This document shows, piece after piece, positions 24,532-33,732 of a DNA stretch of 64,000 nt (position 1 is the first letter of the stretch; each line of letters starts with the position of its first letter). Origin of the DNA: Lactonifactor longoviformis DSM 17459 (GTDB lineage: Bacteria > Bacillota > Clostridia > Lachnospirales > Lachnospiraceae); the NCBI RefSeq assembly GCF_900129135.1, contig NZ_FQVI01000001.1:491085-555084 (forward strand), in the 5' to 3' direction. Position numbers and translations under genes: made by a program. The notes under the pieces are model-generated. The model did not search any database, had not been told where the DNA came from, and worked only from the letters and a program-made list of their open reading frames with translations.

Positions 24532-25719
24532 TTATAACCATTGGCATTTCTTCGGAATTCCGGCTATGTACCTTCCGGTGAGTTCAAACGGCAGCAGGAA
24601 CCACACTCCTCTGGACTGCATCAGCAGACTTCCTTCTTCTCTTCTCAGCAGGATCAAGATGAACACCAGAATCCAGGCCAGCAGTATGCCGGACACAGCT
24701 GCTTTGCCGCTCACTCTTCTCCATCTTCCAAATGCAGCCCCATAGCATATCCAGGCACCGGCCATATATTTTACACAGTTGAAAAAAGGCTGGGCAACCA
24801 TAAGTTCCGGTTTTCTTTTCCTCATTCCGAGGAGGAGGATAAGCTCCTCCCCTTTCTGCTCTCCCAAACTATGCCAAAATTGAAAATCTGACCATCTCGT
24901 TGGGATCATATCCTTTGGCAGGGTAACGGAAAATCCAAAGGCATAGAGGAACAGAATCCCCATCCCGGTCACCAGCGCTATGCTCCATACTGCTGCTGTC
25001 CGTTTCCCTTCTCTGTCTATCGTTTTCCAGTACTTTGCCAGCATCCTAAGAAGCATAAACAGCGGCAGGGTAAAGACCAGAAAGACAGACCAGCTGTTAT
25101 AGTACTTTACCGGCACCTTGACTCCCTGGATCCCGTACCTCATCATAAAACTCCTGGCAGGATCCTCCAGGGCCCCGTGCTTCCCCCCGGCCTTTAATGT
25201 CACTGTATTGAGGATAGCTTCACCGCCTTTTTCCGCCTGAACGAACAAGGTGCCTTTCATATGCCTCATAATCCCCCGGATGGTCAGTGTCCGCTCTCCA
25301 TATTGTATTTTTTCCCCCACTGCCCTTGTGCTGCCGAATAATTTCCAGGCAGTGTCTGCCGAGATCAGACAGCCCTCTGTATCCTCATCATTGAGAGAGA
25401 CGGATTCCCGAAGCAGGAGACGGGAATCACCGCAGGCCTCAATTGCACTTACCCTGGCGGTGCGGGTTAGGTCCCGGCTGACGATCTGTACCTCTTCCTT
25501 TTCTCCCCACAGGATAAACGTATCCGGAGATTCCCTGTCTTCTTCATTTGCGGCCATTTCTTCCCACTGCTCCCGGCTCCAGGCGCCCTGCTCCAGTATA
25601 ATCTCTTCTGTATCATGGGGAAGTGCTGTCTTAAAGGTCTCTGTCTGAGCCAGAGAAAAGCAGATAAGACAAAGGCCGGCCGCTGCGGCCCTTCCCAGCA
25701 CTCCCAACTGCCCTCTCAC
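24532..25719 (-). CDS. MacB-like membrane protein without ATPase domain
   Basis: Membrane protein of 395 residues. One N-terminal transmembrane helix is followed by an extracytoplasmic domain (~30-205) resembling the MacB periplasmic core domain (GCLISADTAWKLFGSTRAVGEKIQYGERTLTIRGIMR). About four to five further helices follow (e.g. SVFLVFTLPLFMLLRML, IALVTGMGILFLYAFGF, ILLAWILVFILILL). It starts at a GTG that overlaps the HlyD gene stop (GTGA), so the two are translated together. MacB-type permeases normally have an ATPase; none is in this operon. It is the last gene of the unit. Confidence 0.75.
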   Translation of the reverse strand: MRGQLGVLGRAAAAGLCLICFSLAQTETFKTALPHDTEEIILEQGAWSREQWEEMAANEEDRESPDTFILWGEKEEVQIVSRDLTRTARVSAIEACGDSRLLLRESVSLNDEDTEGCLISADTAWKLFGSTRAVGEKIQYGERTLTIRGIMRHMKGTLFVQAEKGGEAILNTVTLKAGGKHGALEDPARSFMMRYGIQGVKVPVKYYNSWSVFLVFTLPLFMLLRMLAKYWKTIDREGKRTAAVWSIALVTGMGILFLYAFGFSVTLPKDMIPTRWSDFQFWHSLGEQKGEELILLLGMRKRKPELMVAQPFFNCVKYMAGAWICYGAAFGRWRRVSGKAAVSGILLAWILVFILILLRREEGSLLMQSRGVWFLLPFELTGRYIAGIPKKCQWL

Positions 25720-27404
25720 GGTTCCTGCAGGCGTACTCTGCTGCCTGCTCCGATTTCCCGGTCCGACTGTGTAATGACCTCCTGCTTGGGCGTAAGGCTT
25801 CCGTTCTCTAAAGCTGCATATCTCTCATTTTTGTCCTTTACAATCACATCCTTCCGCTCTGCCACCAGCTGTTTTCCCAGAACAGACTCTTTTTCCTGGA
25901 GGATCAGCACATAGTACTTTCCCTCTGACAGGTGAAGCGCCTCCACCGGGACACAGACTTCGTAGGGTGATGATTTCTGCACTGCGGTCATAGTGGCGGA
26001 TACTCCAATTTCGAGAGTATCCGGCGGTAACAAAACCGTAACATCCATGAGTGCCGGGTTCTCCTGATTTACGGTAATGCTGTCCGCCTTCAGGTCCTCA
26101 ATCACGGTTCCGTTATTGGCCGGTGTCAGACTGACAGCATCGCCTCTGCTCAGGTATTTTGCCTCCTCGCTGTCTATCTGCGTGACAAATTTACAGCCAG
26201 AGCTAATATCCGCAAGGGTCAGGGCTGCGGTTTCCTGGGTTTTGTCTCCGGTCATTACGGATATTTTAGTAACCACACCTTTCACCGGAGAGAGGATTTT
26301 TCCTTCCTGTTCTTGTAAAGCTTTCAGTTTATCCAGATCCATATTCTTTTTCTCTATATCAAGTTCATTTATTTTAGATGTACTGTCACTGCCCTCCCCG
26401 GTATTGGCATCCTCAATTGCCCTGCCGGCAGCAATTGCGGACTCCTGGGCGGCGTAAGCTGCGTCCTGGTAGGCTTTTTCCGCGGCAGAGACCGCATCCA
26501 GCAGCTGCTGCTCCTGGGCTTTTGAGCCCTGCTGGTTAAGAGAGTCCATCTCCTGCACATAGGAATTCCATGCAGCTTCTGCCTCCTGGGCCGCCTCCCG
26601 GGCCGCCTTGGCGTCTGATCTTGCTTTCTCCAGCTTAGGCGCATATTCTGCTTCTACCTGATCTCTGATCTTCTTCTCCTCCTGAGAAGTAAGATTGCTC
26701 CCACCATTGCCAGCCTTTGCTTCCTCGATTCTTTTTTGAACCTCCACCTCTGTCTGTGTCTCTATCTTTGTAATTTCCTGTTCCAGAGTCTGGGCCTGTT
26801 CTTTTTTGTCCCCACAATTTTTTTCCAATGTCTCAAGCACTCCCGGGTCCCCCTGGGCTTCCTCCGCATTCCGGTAATAGTCAGCAAGGGCTTCTCTGGC
26901 CTGTGCCAGTTCCTCCGCCGCTCTGGCCACATCATCTTCCCCTTTCTCCACAGCTCGCTGATAATCCGCTCTGGCCCGTTCTTCCCCGGCTGCCTTTTTT
27001 TCCTGATCCGCTTTCTTTTTGCTGTCCAGATCCTGGTTATTCAGCTTCAGCTTTTCAATCTCCTGCTCCAGAGTCAGAATCTGTTCTTCAATATCTGTCC
27101 TATTCAGCTGCATTAGAAGCTCCCCCGCTTCTGTCTGCTGACCCTCCTGGACATAGATGGCGTCCACCGTAAGGTTCGGCTCTGTAAGCACTGCTTGTTC
27201 CCGGTTTTGTCTTACCTTGCCTTCCTTTTCAATTTTGTGCTCAATCGCCCTGCCGGAGGGCTTTTCCGTCACTATCTGAGGAACTGTGACACTGTCAGCC
27301 GCCCGGGAAACCACGGTGAAAAATAGCATCATTCCCAAAAAAACGGCAAATGCAGCAAGGGCCTTTCTGCGTATAGCCTCGTGATTTTTCCATAGTTCTC
27401 TCAT
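25716..27404 (-). CDS. HlyD-family efflux adaptor protein
   Basis: Membrane-anchored adaptor of 562 residues. An N-terminal helix (ALAAFAVFLGMMLFFTVVS) is followed by a first biotinyl-lipoyl half (PNLTVDAIYVQEGQQTEAGELLMQLN), a long coiled coil (about 100-360) rich in Glu, Lys, Ala and Gln, the second lipoyl half (ILSPVKGVVTKISVMTGDKT) and beta-barrel-like domains. The coiled coil is unusually long. ATG 27404 has AAAGGAG upstream and lies two bases after the permease stop. It pairs naturally with the following MacB-like protein; having both behind MalFG-type permeases is unusual. Confidence 0.85.
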   Translation of the reverse strand: MRELWKNHEAIRRKALAAFAVFLGMMLFFTVVSRAADSVTVPQIVTEKPSGRAIEHKIEKEGKVRQNREQAVLTEPNLTVDAIYVQEGQQTEAGELLMQLNRTDIEEQILTLEQEIEKLKLNNQDLDSKKKADQEKKAAGEERARADYQRAVEKGEDDVARAAEELAQAREALADYYRNAEEAQGDPGVLETLEKNCGDKKEQAQTLEQEITKIETQTEVEVQKRIEEAKAGNGGSNLTSQEEKKIRDQVEAEYAPKLEKARSDAKAAREAAQEAEAAWNSYVQEMDSLNQQGSKAQEQQLLDAVSAAEKAYQDAAYAAQESAIAAGRAIEDANTGEGSDSTSKINELDIEKKNMDLDKLKALQEQEGKILSPVKGVVTKISVMTGDKTQETAALTLADISSGCKFVTQIDSEEAKYLSRGDAVSLTPANNGTVIEDLKADSITVNQENPALMDVTVLLPPDTLEIGVSATMTAVQKSSPYEVCVPVEALHLSEGKYYVLILQEKESVLGKQLVAERKDVIVKDKNERYAALENGSLTPKQEVITQSDREIGAGSRVRLQEP

Positions 27405-27406
27405 AT

Positions 27407-28246
27407 CTACTCCTTTACTGCCGCTGCTACAATCCCCTGTTCCAGATAGTCCTGCCCTGCAAGAAACACGAAAAGGGCAGGCGCCAGTGTTATAACCGAT
27501 GCCGCAAAAGCCATAGCTGCATCCTGAAGGCTGATTTCCGGAAGATATAAAGACAGGGGCCAGAGGGATCTGTCCTTTAAAAATGTCAGCGGCTGCTCAA
27601 TCAGATTCCAGCACTCCAGAAATCCCAAAACCATTGCAGATACAATCCCCCCGGAACCCAGAGGCAATCCTATATGCCAAAAGATCTGCCATTCTCCCGC
27701 CCCGTCAAGTCTGGCTGACTCAATCACTGCCTCAGGAATGGATGTAAAAAACCGGTACATAAGAAACACCGAAAAAGTAGAAAATGCCCCTGGCAGTATC
27801 AGCGCCCAGTGGGTATTCAGCAGCTCCAGTTTGTTCAGTATCAGATAGCTGGAAAGCATAGTAACCTGAAACGGCATCATCATCAGAGCTATGTAAATCG
27901 TAAACAGCACACGCTTACCCGGAAACTGGTATCTGGCAAACCCCCATGCCGCAGTTACCCCTGTGAGAAGCTGTCCAACCAGGATTCCCCCAGTGATTGC
28001 GGCAGAATTCCAGAACATAATAAAAAAAGACGGGGAATCCAGCAGCAGCTCCACATACCCTCTCAATGTGGGATACATCGGGAACAGTGTCCATCCTGCA
28101 AATCCTTTGGCCTCACCCAGAACAGGAGCCAGGTATGCTCCCAGTTCCTGATATCCCATCAGAGATCCTGCGATTAAAAAAATAATTGGATAGCAAGCTG
28201 CTGCTGCCAGAATTCCCAGAAAAAAGAGTATTATTTTCTGTTTCAT
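27407..28246 (-). CDS. carbohydrate-type ABC permease, MalG/CUT1 class
   Basis: Inner-membrane permease of 279 residues with about six hydrophobic helices and the EAA loop ESARLDGAGEWQIFWHIGLPL followed by GSG (residues ~180-205), typical of the MalG side of CUT1 importers. It is cotranscribed with the MalF-like permease 12 bp upstream. No ATP-binding gene is present in the operon; CUT1 systems of Firmicutes often borrow a shared MsmX-type ATPase encoded elsewhere. Confidence 0.88.
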   Translation of the reverse strand: MKQKIILFFLGILAAAACYPIIFLIAGSLMGYQELGAYLAPVLGEAKGFAGWTLFPMYPTLRGYVELLLDSPSFFIMFWNSAAITGGILVGQLLTGVTAAWGFARYQFPGKRVLFTIYIALMMMPFQVTMLSSYLILNKLELLNTHWALILPGAFSTFSVFLMYRFFTSIPEAVIESARLDGAGEWQIFWHIGLPLGSGGIVSAMVLGFLECWNLIEQPLTFLKDRSLWPLSLYLPEISLQDAAMAFAASVITLAPALFVFLAGQDYLEQGIVAAAVKE

Positions 28247-28258
28247 ACGGTTACCACC

Positions 28259-29125
28259 TCACCCTTTTTTATCCCAAGCCCGCTCCAGCAGCAGAACCAA
28301 TGCCATAATTACCAGGGCAGTCATAACTGCCCCTGCCGCCATTTTGTCCAGGGAAAGTTCCCGAAACCAGTTGTTGAACACATGCTGCAGAAGATACATG
28401 CTCTCATTGGGGTAATCCCCTGCCACCAGATACGCCTCCCGAAACACCTTAAAGGAATTCAGAAGAGACAATACACTGATGGTGAAAAATGCAGGCAGCA
28501 GATTGGGGAGGGTGATTTTAAAAAAGCACATCCACTCCCCTGCACCGTCTACCTTAGCCGCCTCATAGAGACTGTCCGGGATTGTGCCCAGACCGGCTGT
28601 CCACAGTATAATGTCATACCCCAGGTTTTTCCAGAGATAGCTAAAGACCAGTACCCAGAAGGCCGCATCTGAATTCATCCAGTCCTTTGCCGGAAGATGC
28701 ATCCACTGGAACATCCCGTTTACAATCCCCTGCTGATGAAAGAGCACTCTCCACAAAAGTACAACAGAGGCTACCGGAATGGCCATAGGAACCAGATACA
28801 CACTTTTGAGCAGCTGACCCCAACGTTTCTGCCGGTGCAAAAAAACTGAAGTCATCAGAGACAGAAGCAAAAGGGCAGGAATACAGATCAAAGTAAACCG
28901 AAGCGTATTTCTCACTGCCAGTCTAAAAGCAGGATTGCCAAGCAGTTCCCGGTAGTTATTCAGACCAGTAAACTGATTTCCCATGGCGTCTAAAAAGGAT
29001 CTCCGTATTACATCCGAAAAAGGAATTAAAACAAACAGAAATACCCCCAAAAGACTGGGCATCAGAAACAACAGTCCGGTCCGCCCCCTTTTTGCATGCA
29101 TACTCACTTTCTTTTTTCCTGCCAT
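28259..29125 (-). CDS. carbohydrate-type ABC permease, MalF/CUT1 class
   Basis: Inner-membrane permease of about 288 residues with six hydrophobic segments, beginning GLLFLMPSLLGVFLFVLIPF. The EAA loop is EAAKVDGAGEWMCFFKITLPNL. I prefer ATG 29125 (MAGKKKVS); a GTG at 29134 is in frame and neither has a strong ribosome binding site, so translation may depend on coupling to the lipoprotein gene that ends at 29138. It forms the translocation pore with the MalG-like protein. Confidence 0.87.
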   Translation of the reverse strand: MAGKKKVSMHAKRGRTGLLFLMPSLLGVFLFVLIPFSDVIRRSFLDAMGNQFTGLNNYRELLGNPAFRLAVRNTLRFTLICIPALLLLSLMTSVFLHRQKRWGQLLKSVYLVPMAIPVASVVLLWRVLFHQQGIVNGMFQWMHLPAKDWMNSDAAFWVLVFSYLWKNLGYDIILWTAGLGTIPDSLYEAAKVDGAGEWMCFFKITLPNLLPAFFTISVLSLLNSFKVFREAYLVAGDYPNESMYLLQHVFNNWFRELSLDKMAAGAVMTALVIMALVLLLERAWDKKG

Positions 29126-29137
29126 AACTTTCACTTT

Positions 29138-31429
29138 CTATTCAGCCAGATACAGATTAACTTTCTGCATAATATTATTCACTGCTTCTTCCAGTTCCTG
29201 GCTGCCCTCCAGATATTTTTCTCCCTGTTCCTTTACCACATTCCATATGGTCTCGTCAGTAAGCGACGGCGTATCGGCCGCTTCCAGCATCTGCCGTAAT
29301 TCCTCCAGTTGTTCCTCATCGGGCCAAAGCAAAGACATGGTAAACATATCATCGCTTCCCTCACCGGAAACAGCCAGTTCAGCTCCGCCCTCCTCCCCAT
29401 AGGGATTCTTCAGCGTACCCTCAAAGCCTTTTTTGTTCACTGGAAATGCTCCGGTGATACTGCTCTGGATCTCCTCTTGCAACAGCGCCTTTAAAAAGTC
29501 TGCCGCCAGCTCTTTGTCTTCACTTTTACTGCTGACTCCCGCTGTAAGATAAGGAAGAAATACATTCTTTCCATCCTTCTCAATGTTCTTATATACGCCA
29601 CCTTCCAAATCCTTTTGAGCTGAGATGACTGAGGAATACTCAGATACAGAGCCCATCCAGCCCACACTGGCCAGAGCCTTTTTCATCAGCAGACTCATAT
29701 AATCTATCCGCATGGACAGAAATCCGCCCGTTCCCCCTGCCCCAAAATCAAAGATTCCGGAATTTGAAGTATCCTCCTCCCTGGGGATTCCCGTATCATA
29801 GATTGCCTTTACCTGGCGCAGAAATTCGGTTACTGTTTCCTCTTTCAGGGTTCCGTCTTCCTTCTGCCAGTCTGCACAGTCCAGCCGGTACAAGGTTTCC
29901 AGAAGGCCCCAGGCATCAGCAGGAGACAAAATTGATTCTATCTCCGGATTATCCTCCCTCAGACTCTTCACTCTTTCTGCCAGTGAGGATAAATTGCCGA
30001 CCGCCTTGGCTGTCTCTTCATCCCCCTGGAACAGTGGAATCCGGAAGCCTAAGGGGATTCCGTAGGTTTTCCCGTCTTTTGCAAATGCATTTGCCACCTT
30101 CTCAAACAAACCATCCGCTCCGCCTGCCTCTGCTGCAATGTCACTGATGTCTGCTAACAGTCCTTTTTCTATATAACTAGTTATAGGCATGCCATCCAAA
30201 AATAAAAGATCCGGACCTTCTCCGGCCATTATATCTGTATTCAGTGTCCGAAGGGCATCTGGTACCGTGGCACCGTCCTCTCCGGTAATGCCTACCTCCA
30301 GATTCACGTATACATCCGTATGCTCCTTCTGGTATACGGAGATCGCCTGACGGATATCCGAATTATCCTCCAGAGAATACACCTTGAGCTCTTTCTCAGG
30401 CATTGCCGGCGTATCCGGAGAATACGTATATTTCAGAAGCTGATAGTCGATTCCAATGGCACAGGAAACCATAAAGCTTCCATCCTCAAGGGTTATCATC
30501 TGCAATAGTTCCAGACTGGGATTCCCCAGGGAAGTCAGCTCACCGTTCACCACCTGTTCTATCACAGTTCCCCCGGCGATATGCCGATAGATCCCATCTC
30601 TTCCGCAGAGAAATAACGTATTCTCTTCTTTTCCCTGTAAAAACACCATAAAATTAAACCCGGCAGACGAGTTATCCTTACTGCCTTCGCCGTTAAAAAT
30701 CTGCTCCTCCAGAACCTCATCCTTGTCCAGAGGATCTCCTGATTCCAGATCCAAAAGCTGCACCTGCGTTTCTGTTACGGCCAAAAGCTTGTCATCCAAT
30801 ACCTCAAACATCCAAATCTTTTCTCCGGATCCCTTATAAGTCTGAAGGATTTGTCCGCTGCTAGGATCTATGGTATGAACATTTCCCGCATAGTCCCGTA
30901 TCAGCATCCTCCCGTCCGGCGCAAATTTCATATCCGATATCCCATTTTCGTTTCCGCCTTCAGCCTCAGGCAGTTCCACCGGGACTTTTTGTCCGCTTTC
31001 TCCTGCCCCGCCGTAGAAAAGAGCATATTTTTCTTCCCCATTGGCGACTCCCAGAGCTGCCAGGTCTCCCTTGGGTGAAATCACCGCCCGGTCCAGGTAT
31101 TCACTGTTTTCCAGCTTCATAATATCCGGGCAGCTGATTTCCTCCCAGCTCACCCCCTGGTCCTTTGACTGCCACAGCACCCTTTTGCCGCCCTCACCGC
31201 TTTCCCCGAAAAGCTCCAGACTGCCATCCTCCAGCTTTCCAAGCGCCAGTATTCTTTCTGTTCCCTCAGGCAGCGGCATCTCCGTCTCCAGATATCTCCC
31301 CATAGCTGTCTCCTTGTCCCTGCCTTTTTCCTCACTCTTTTTTTCTCCCCCGCCGCATCCGGCCAGCCCCGAGACTGCCAGGGTCAGAGAAACCGCCAGA
31401 CAGACGGCTTTTTTCCAATATGTATTCAT
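29138..31429 (-). CDS. lipoprotein: beta-propeller-like N-terminus fused to an extracellular solute-binding domain
   Basis: Exported lipoprotein of 763 residues. The signal peptide and lipobox (LAVSGLAGC, Cys near residue 25) are clear. Residues ~45-340 are strand-rich repeats recalling a propeller (SKDQGVSWEEISCPD, MKFAPDGRMLIRDYAGNVHT, LLAVTETQVQLLDLESGD). Residues ~345-760 resemble a family-1 sugar-type solute-binding protein (DALRTLNTDIMAGEGPDLLFLDG, YGIPLGFRIPLF, GAFPVNKKGFE). It is twice the usual length of a binding protein. AGAGGAGGAG precedes ATG 31429. It is first in an operon with MalF/MalG-like permeases, HlyD and a MacB-like protein, and divergent from a two-component system likely to control it. 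Confidence 0.85.
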   Translation of the reverse strand: MNTYWKKAVCLAVSLTLAVSGLAGCGGGEKKSEEKGRDKETAMGRYLETEMPLPEGTERILALGKLEDGSLELFGESGEGGKRVLWQSKDQGVSWEEISCPDIMKLENSEYLDRAVISPKGDLAALGVANGEEKYALFYGGAGESGQKVPVELPEAEGGNENGISDMKFAPDGRMLIRDYAGNVHTIDPSSGQILQTYKGSGEKIWMFEVLDDKLLAVTETQVQLLDLESGDPLDKDEVLEEQIFNGEGSKDNSSAGFNFMVFLQGKEENTLFLCGRDGIYRHIAGGTVIEQVVNGELTSLGNPSLELLQMITLEDGSFMVSCAIGIDYQLLKYTYSPDTPAMPEKELKVYSLEDNSDIRQAISVYQKEHTDVYVNLEVGITGEDGATVPDALRTLNTDIMAGEGPDLLFLDGMPITSYIEKGLLADISDIAAEAGGADGLFEKVANAFAKDGKTYGIPLGFRIPLFQGDEETAKAVGNLSSLAERVKSLREDNPEIESILSPADAWGLLETLYRLDCADWQKEDGTLKEETVTEFLRQVKAIYDTGIPREEDTSNSGIFDFGAGGTGGFLSMRIDYMSLLMKKALASVGWMGSVSEYSSVISAQKDLEGGVYKNIEKDGKNVFLPYLTAGVSSKSEDKELAADFLKALLQEEIQSSITGAFPVNKKGFEGTLKNPYGEEGGAELAVSGEGSDDMFTMSLLWPDEEQLEELRQMLEAADTPSLTDETIWNVVKEQGEKYLEGSQELEEAVNNIMQKVNLYLAE

Positions 31430-31460
31430 GATACTCCTCCTCTTACCTTTGATTTTCTCT

Positions 31461-31515
31461 ATCGTAACACTCCTGTCTCTATTTTTTCTCTAAAGCTGTC
31501 TCTAAATTTTCTCTA
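31461..31515 (-). promoter_or_regulatory. response-regulator-type direct repeats and leftward promoter
   Basis: Four CTCTA boxes begin at 31477, 31488, 31500 and 31511, i.e. spaced 11, 12 and 11 bp (TAGAG on the minus strand). They form two tandem copies of a 21-23 bp unit. A minus-strand -10-like TACGAT (31461-31466) lies 10 bp from the nearest box, with the boxes where a -35 would be. This fits activation of the lipoprotein operon by an OmpR-class regulator, presumably the one encoded next to it. A further CTCTA is at 31457 and an inverted TAGAG at 31520. Confidence 0.65.
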
Positions 31516-31583
31516 TTTTTAGAGATAAAATAAAGAATCCTGTGATATACTTTGGGTGTTATAAATAATAAGAGGTGAGAATT

Positions 31584-32267
31584 ATGAGAATCTTAATCAT
31601 AGAAGATGACGAAAAATTATGTGAATCCCTGCAGTTTCAGCTGAAACGGGAGGGTATTCTGTCTGACACATGCAGCGACGGGGAAGACGGACTGGATATG
31701 ATACGGCAGCAGGCCCATGACCTGGTGCTGCTGGATCGGATGCTTCCTTCGCTGGATGGCCTTACAATTTTGGATCGGATGAGGCAGGAGCAGATAATGA
31801 CGCCGGTGATTCTGGTGACCGCTTTGGGCGATCTGAATGATAAGATAACCGGATTAAACAGCGGAGCAGATGATTATTTAGTAAAACCCTATGAATTTCA
31901 GGAATTGCTGGCCCGTATCCGCTGTATCAGCCGGCGGCCTATAGGACTGGAGCTGTCTTCGGAGATTTCCATGGGCAATATTGTCTATAACCCCAGCCTG
32001 CAGCAGCTCACAGGCCGCGGCGGAAAGCAAGTGCTCCTCTCCAAGCGGGAAGGCGCTCTTCTGGAATTCTTTCTAAGAAACCCCCGCCAGACTCTGCCCC
32101 GGCTCACCATACTTACCCGGGTGTGGGGACCGAATGCAGAGGTTGAGGAAGGCAATCTGGATAACTATATCCATTTTGTGCGCAGACGGCTGAAGGCAGT
32201 GAATGCCGCATTAACACTGAAAACCATTCGCGGAGTTGGATACTGTCTGGAGGAATCAGATGTTTAA
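31584..32267 (+). CDS. OmpR-family response regulator
   Basis: Two-component regulator of 227 residues. The receiver domain has the acidic pair EDD (ILIIEDDEKL), the phosphorylation Asp in LVLLDRMLPSLDG (~51) and the Lys in DDYLVKPYEFQELLARIR. The C-terminal winged helix (~125-225) ends with NLDNYIHFVRRRLKAVNAAL and TIRGVGYCLEE. ATG 31584 follows AGAGGTGAG; a GTG at 31575 overlaps that site and is less likely. The kinase gene overlaps its end by 8 bases. The CTCTA repeat array upstream is its probable target. Confidence 0.93.
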   Translation: MRILIIEDDEKLCESLQFQLKREGILSDTCSDGEDGLDMIRQQAHDLVLLDRMLPSLDGLTILDRMRQEQIMTPVILVTALGDLNDKITGLNSGADDYLVKPYEFQELLARIRCISRRPIGLELSSEISMGNIVYNPSLQQLTGRGGKQVLLSKREGALLEFFLRNPRQTLPRLTILTRVWGPNAEVEEGNLDNYIHFVRRRLKAVNAALTLKTIRGVGYCLEESDV

Positions 32268-33543
32268 AAAACTGCAGTTTAAACTTACTCTTGTTTGTAC
32301 AGGCATCACGGGTATCATACTCATTGCCATGACCTGCATCTGTCTTTACTTTTCCCAGTCAAACCAGGTAAAAAACTCGGAGGCTGCCTTTTCCAATAAT
32401 TTAAGCTCTATGCTTACCCATCTGGAAAGCCAGTCTACCATCTCACTTCAGTGGATCGCCAAGATGGAGAAAAATCATCAGTTTCTGCTCTCCATTTACG
32501 ACAACGGTCAGGCTCTCTTTTACCAGGAACTCCGCAGAAGCCCAAAAGAGCGCAAGGTCTTTGCACAGGCAGCTGCAAAGGCCAAAGACTCCTATGGGCT
32601 GGACCTGAACGCCCCGGGCAACTCTGTTCTTCTCTCCCGGCACAGAGAGTTTAAGCTGAAGACTCCCGAAGGTACCGAATATTACGCGTCGGGAATCCTT
32701 CTGCCAAAAAAGTCCGGCCACTTAAGCATCATCGTTCTCCAGTCTCTTGATGCGCAAAAAAAACAGCTCTCCGCACAGCGCTGGCAATTTGCCGGTGCGG
32801 ATGCTGCCGCAATCCTTCTCCTGGGTATTTTTTTCTGGTTCTTTATGGGAAAGCTTCTCCGCCCTCTGGAAGAAAACAGGCAGCAGCAGGCAAGCTTTAT
32901 AGCATCTGCCTCCCATGAGCTTCGTTCTCCTCTGGCAGTCATCCTTTCCTGTCTGACGGCATCTCAGAATGTTTCACCTGAAGAATCCCGGCATTTTACG
33001 GAAATTATACGTACAGAGGGAAAAAGGATGTCCCATCTTATCGATGAGATGCTGCAGCTGGCAAATGCAGACAGCCATTCCTGGAATCTTCATCTTGCCC
33101 CCGCTGCCATAGATACCTTAGTACTCACGGTATACGAGAAATATGAACTTCTGGCCAGAGAGAAGGGCCTGGCGCTTACCGTCAGCCTGCCGGATGAGGA
33201 AGTTCCTCCGATACTCTGCGACGAGGAAAGAGTCTCCCAGATTCTCTCTATTCTTATGGATAATGCCATAAGCTACACTCCTTCGGGAGGAAAAATCCGT
33301 CTCTCCCTCTGCCGTACCGGCAGCAAAATTCACCTCTCCGTGGCCGATAACGGCCCGGGAATCCCCAATGAGGAAAAAAAGCGGATTTTTCAGCGGTTCT
33401 ACCGCCGGGATCAGGCACGTACCTGTAAGGAACATTTTGGCCTGGGTCTGTCCATCGCAAAAGAGATTGTTCGGCTTCACAAGGGTAAGCTTTTTATAAC
33501 AGATACCCCGGGAGGCGGGGCCACCTTTACCGTAATCTTATAA
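32260..33543 (+). CDS. sensor histidine kinase
   Basis: Membrane kinase of 427 residues. Transmembrane helices lie at ~12-32 and ~190-210, enclosing an extracytoplasmic sensor of about 150 residues. The phosphoacceptor is in SASHELRSPLAVI (~225), and the ATPase motifs are LMDNAISYTPSGG (N box), VADNGPGIPNEEK (G1) and FGLGLSIAKEIVRLH (G2). ATG 32260 has GGAGG six bases upstream, inside the regulator gene. It pairs with the OmpR-type regulator and probably senses a state of the divergent transport system. Confidence 0.93.
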   Translation: MFKKLQFKLTLVCTGITGIILIAMTCICLYFSQSNQVKNSEAAFSNNLSSMLTHLESQSTISLQWIAKMEKNHQFLLSIYDNGQALFYQELRRSPKERKVFAQAAAKAKDSYGLDLNAPGNSVLLSRHREFKLKTPEGTEYYASGILLPKKSGHLSIIVLQSLDAQKKQLSAQRWQFAGADAAAILLLGIFFWFFMGKLLRPLEENRQQQASFIASASHELRSPLAVILSCLTASQNVSPEESRHFTEIIRTEGKRMSHLIDEMLQLANADSHSWNLHLAPAAIDTLVLTVYEKYELLAREKGLALTVSLPDEEVPPILCDEERVSQILSILMDNAISYTPSGGKIRLSLCRTGSKIHLSVADNGPGIPNEEKKRIFQRFYRRDQARTCKEHFGLGLSIAKEIVRLHKGKLFITDTPGGGATFTVIL

Positions 33544-33732
33544 TTACTTATTCTCCTCTTCCCCCCTGAACTCCATTATTACAGAGACAGGGGGGAGATA
33601 GCTTTCCAGTATCTTTATCAATTCCAGTTCACTGCAAAACGCTGAAACCTTCCCATTATATGCAACACTGCCCTGCCAGGAATAATAATTCCGTCCGGAT
33701 ATCGTAATATATATCTTTTCTTTTTCTTCCAT
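33544..33732 (-). CDS. small hypothetical protein
   Basis: A 62-residue protein (MEEKEKIYITISGRNYYSW...) with no signal peptide, helix span or known motif; Tyr, Ser and Gly are frequent near the N-terminus. The start is supported by AAGGAGGAG 7 bases upstream. It is convergent with the kinase gene and begins directly after its stop. I do not recognise it. The 286 bp to the next gene (33733-34018) show only A/T-rich sequence and probable promoters. Confidence 0.55.
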   Translation of the reverse strand: MEEKEKIYITISGRNYYSWQGSVAYNGKVSAFCSELELIKILESYLPPVSVIMEFRGEEENK

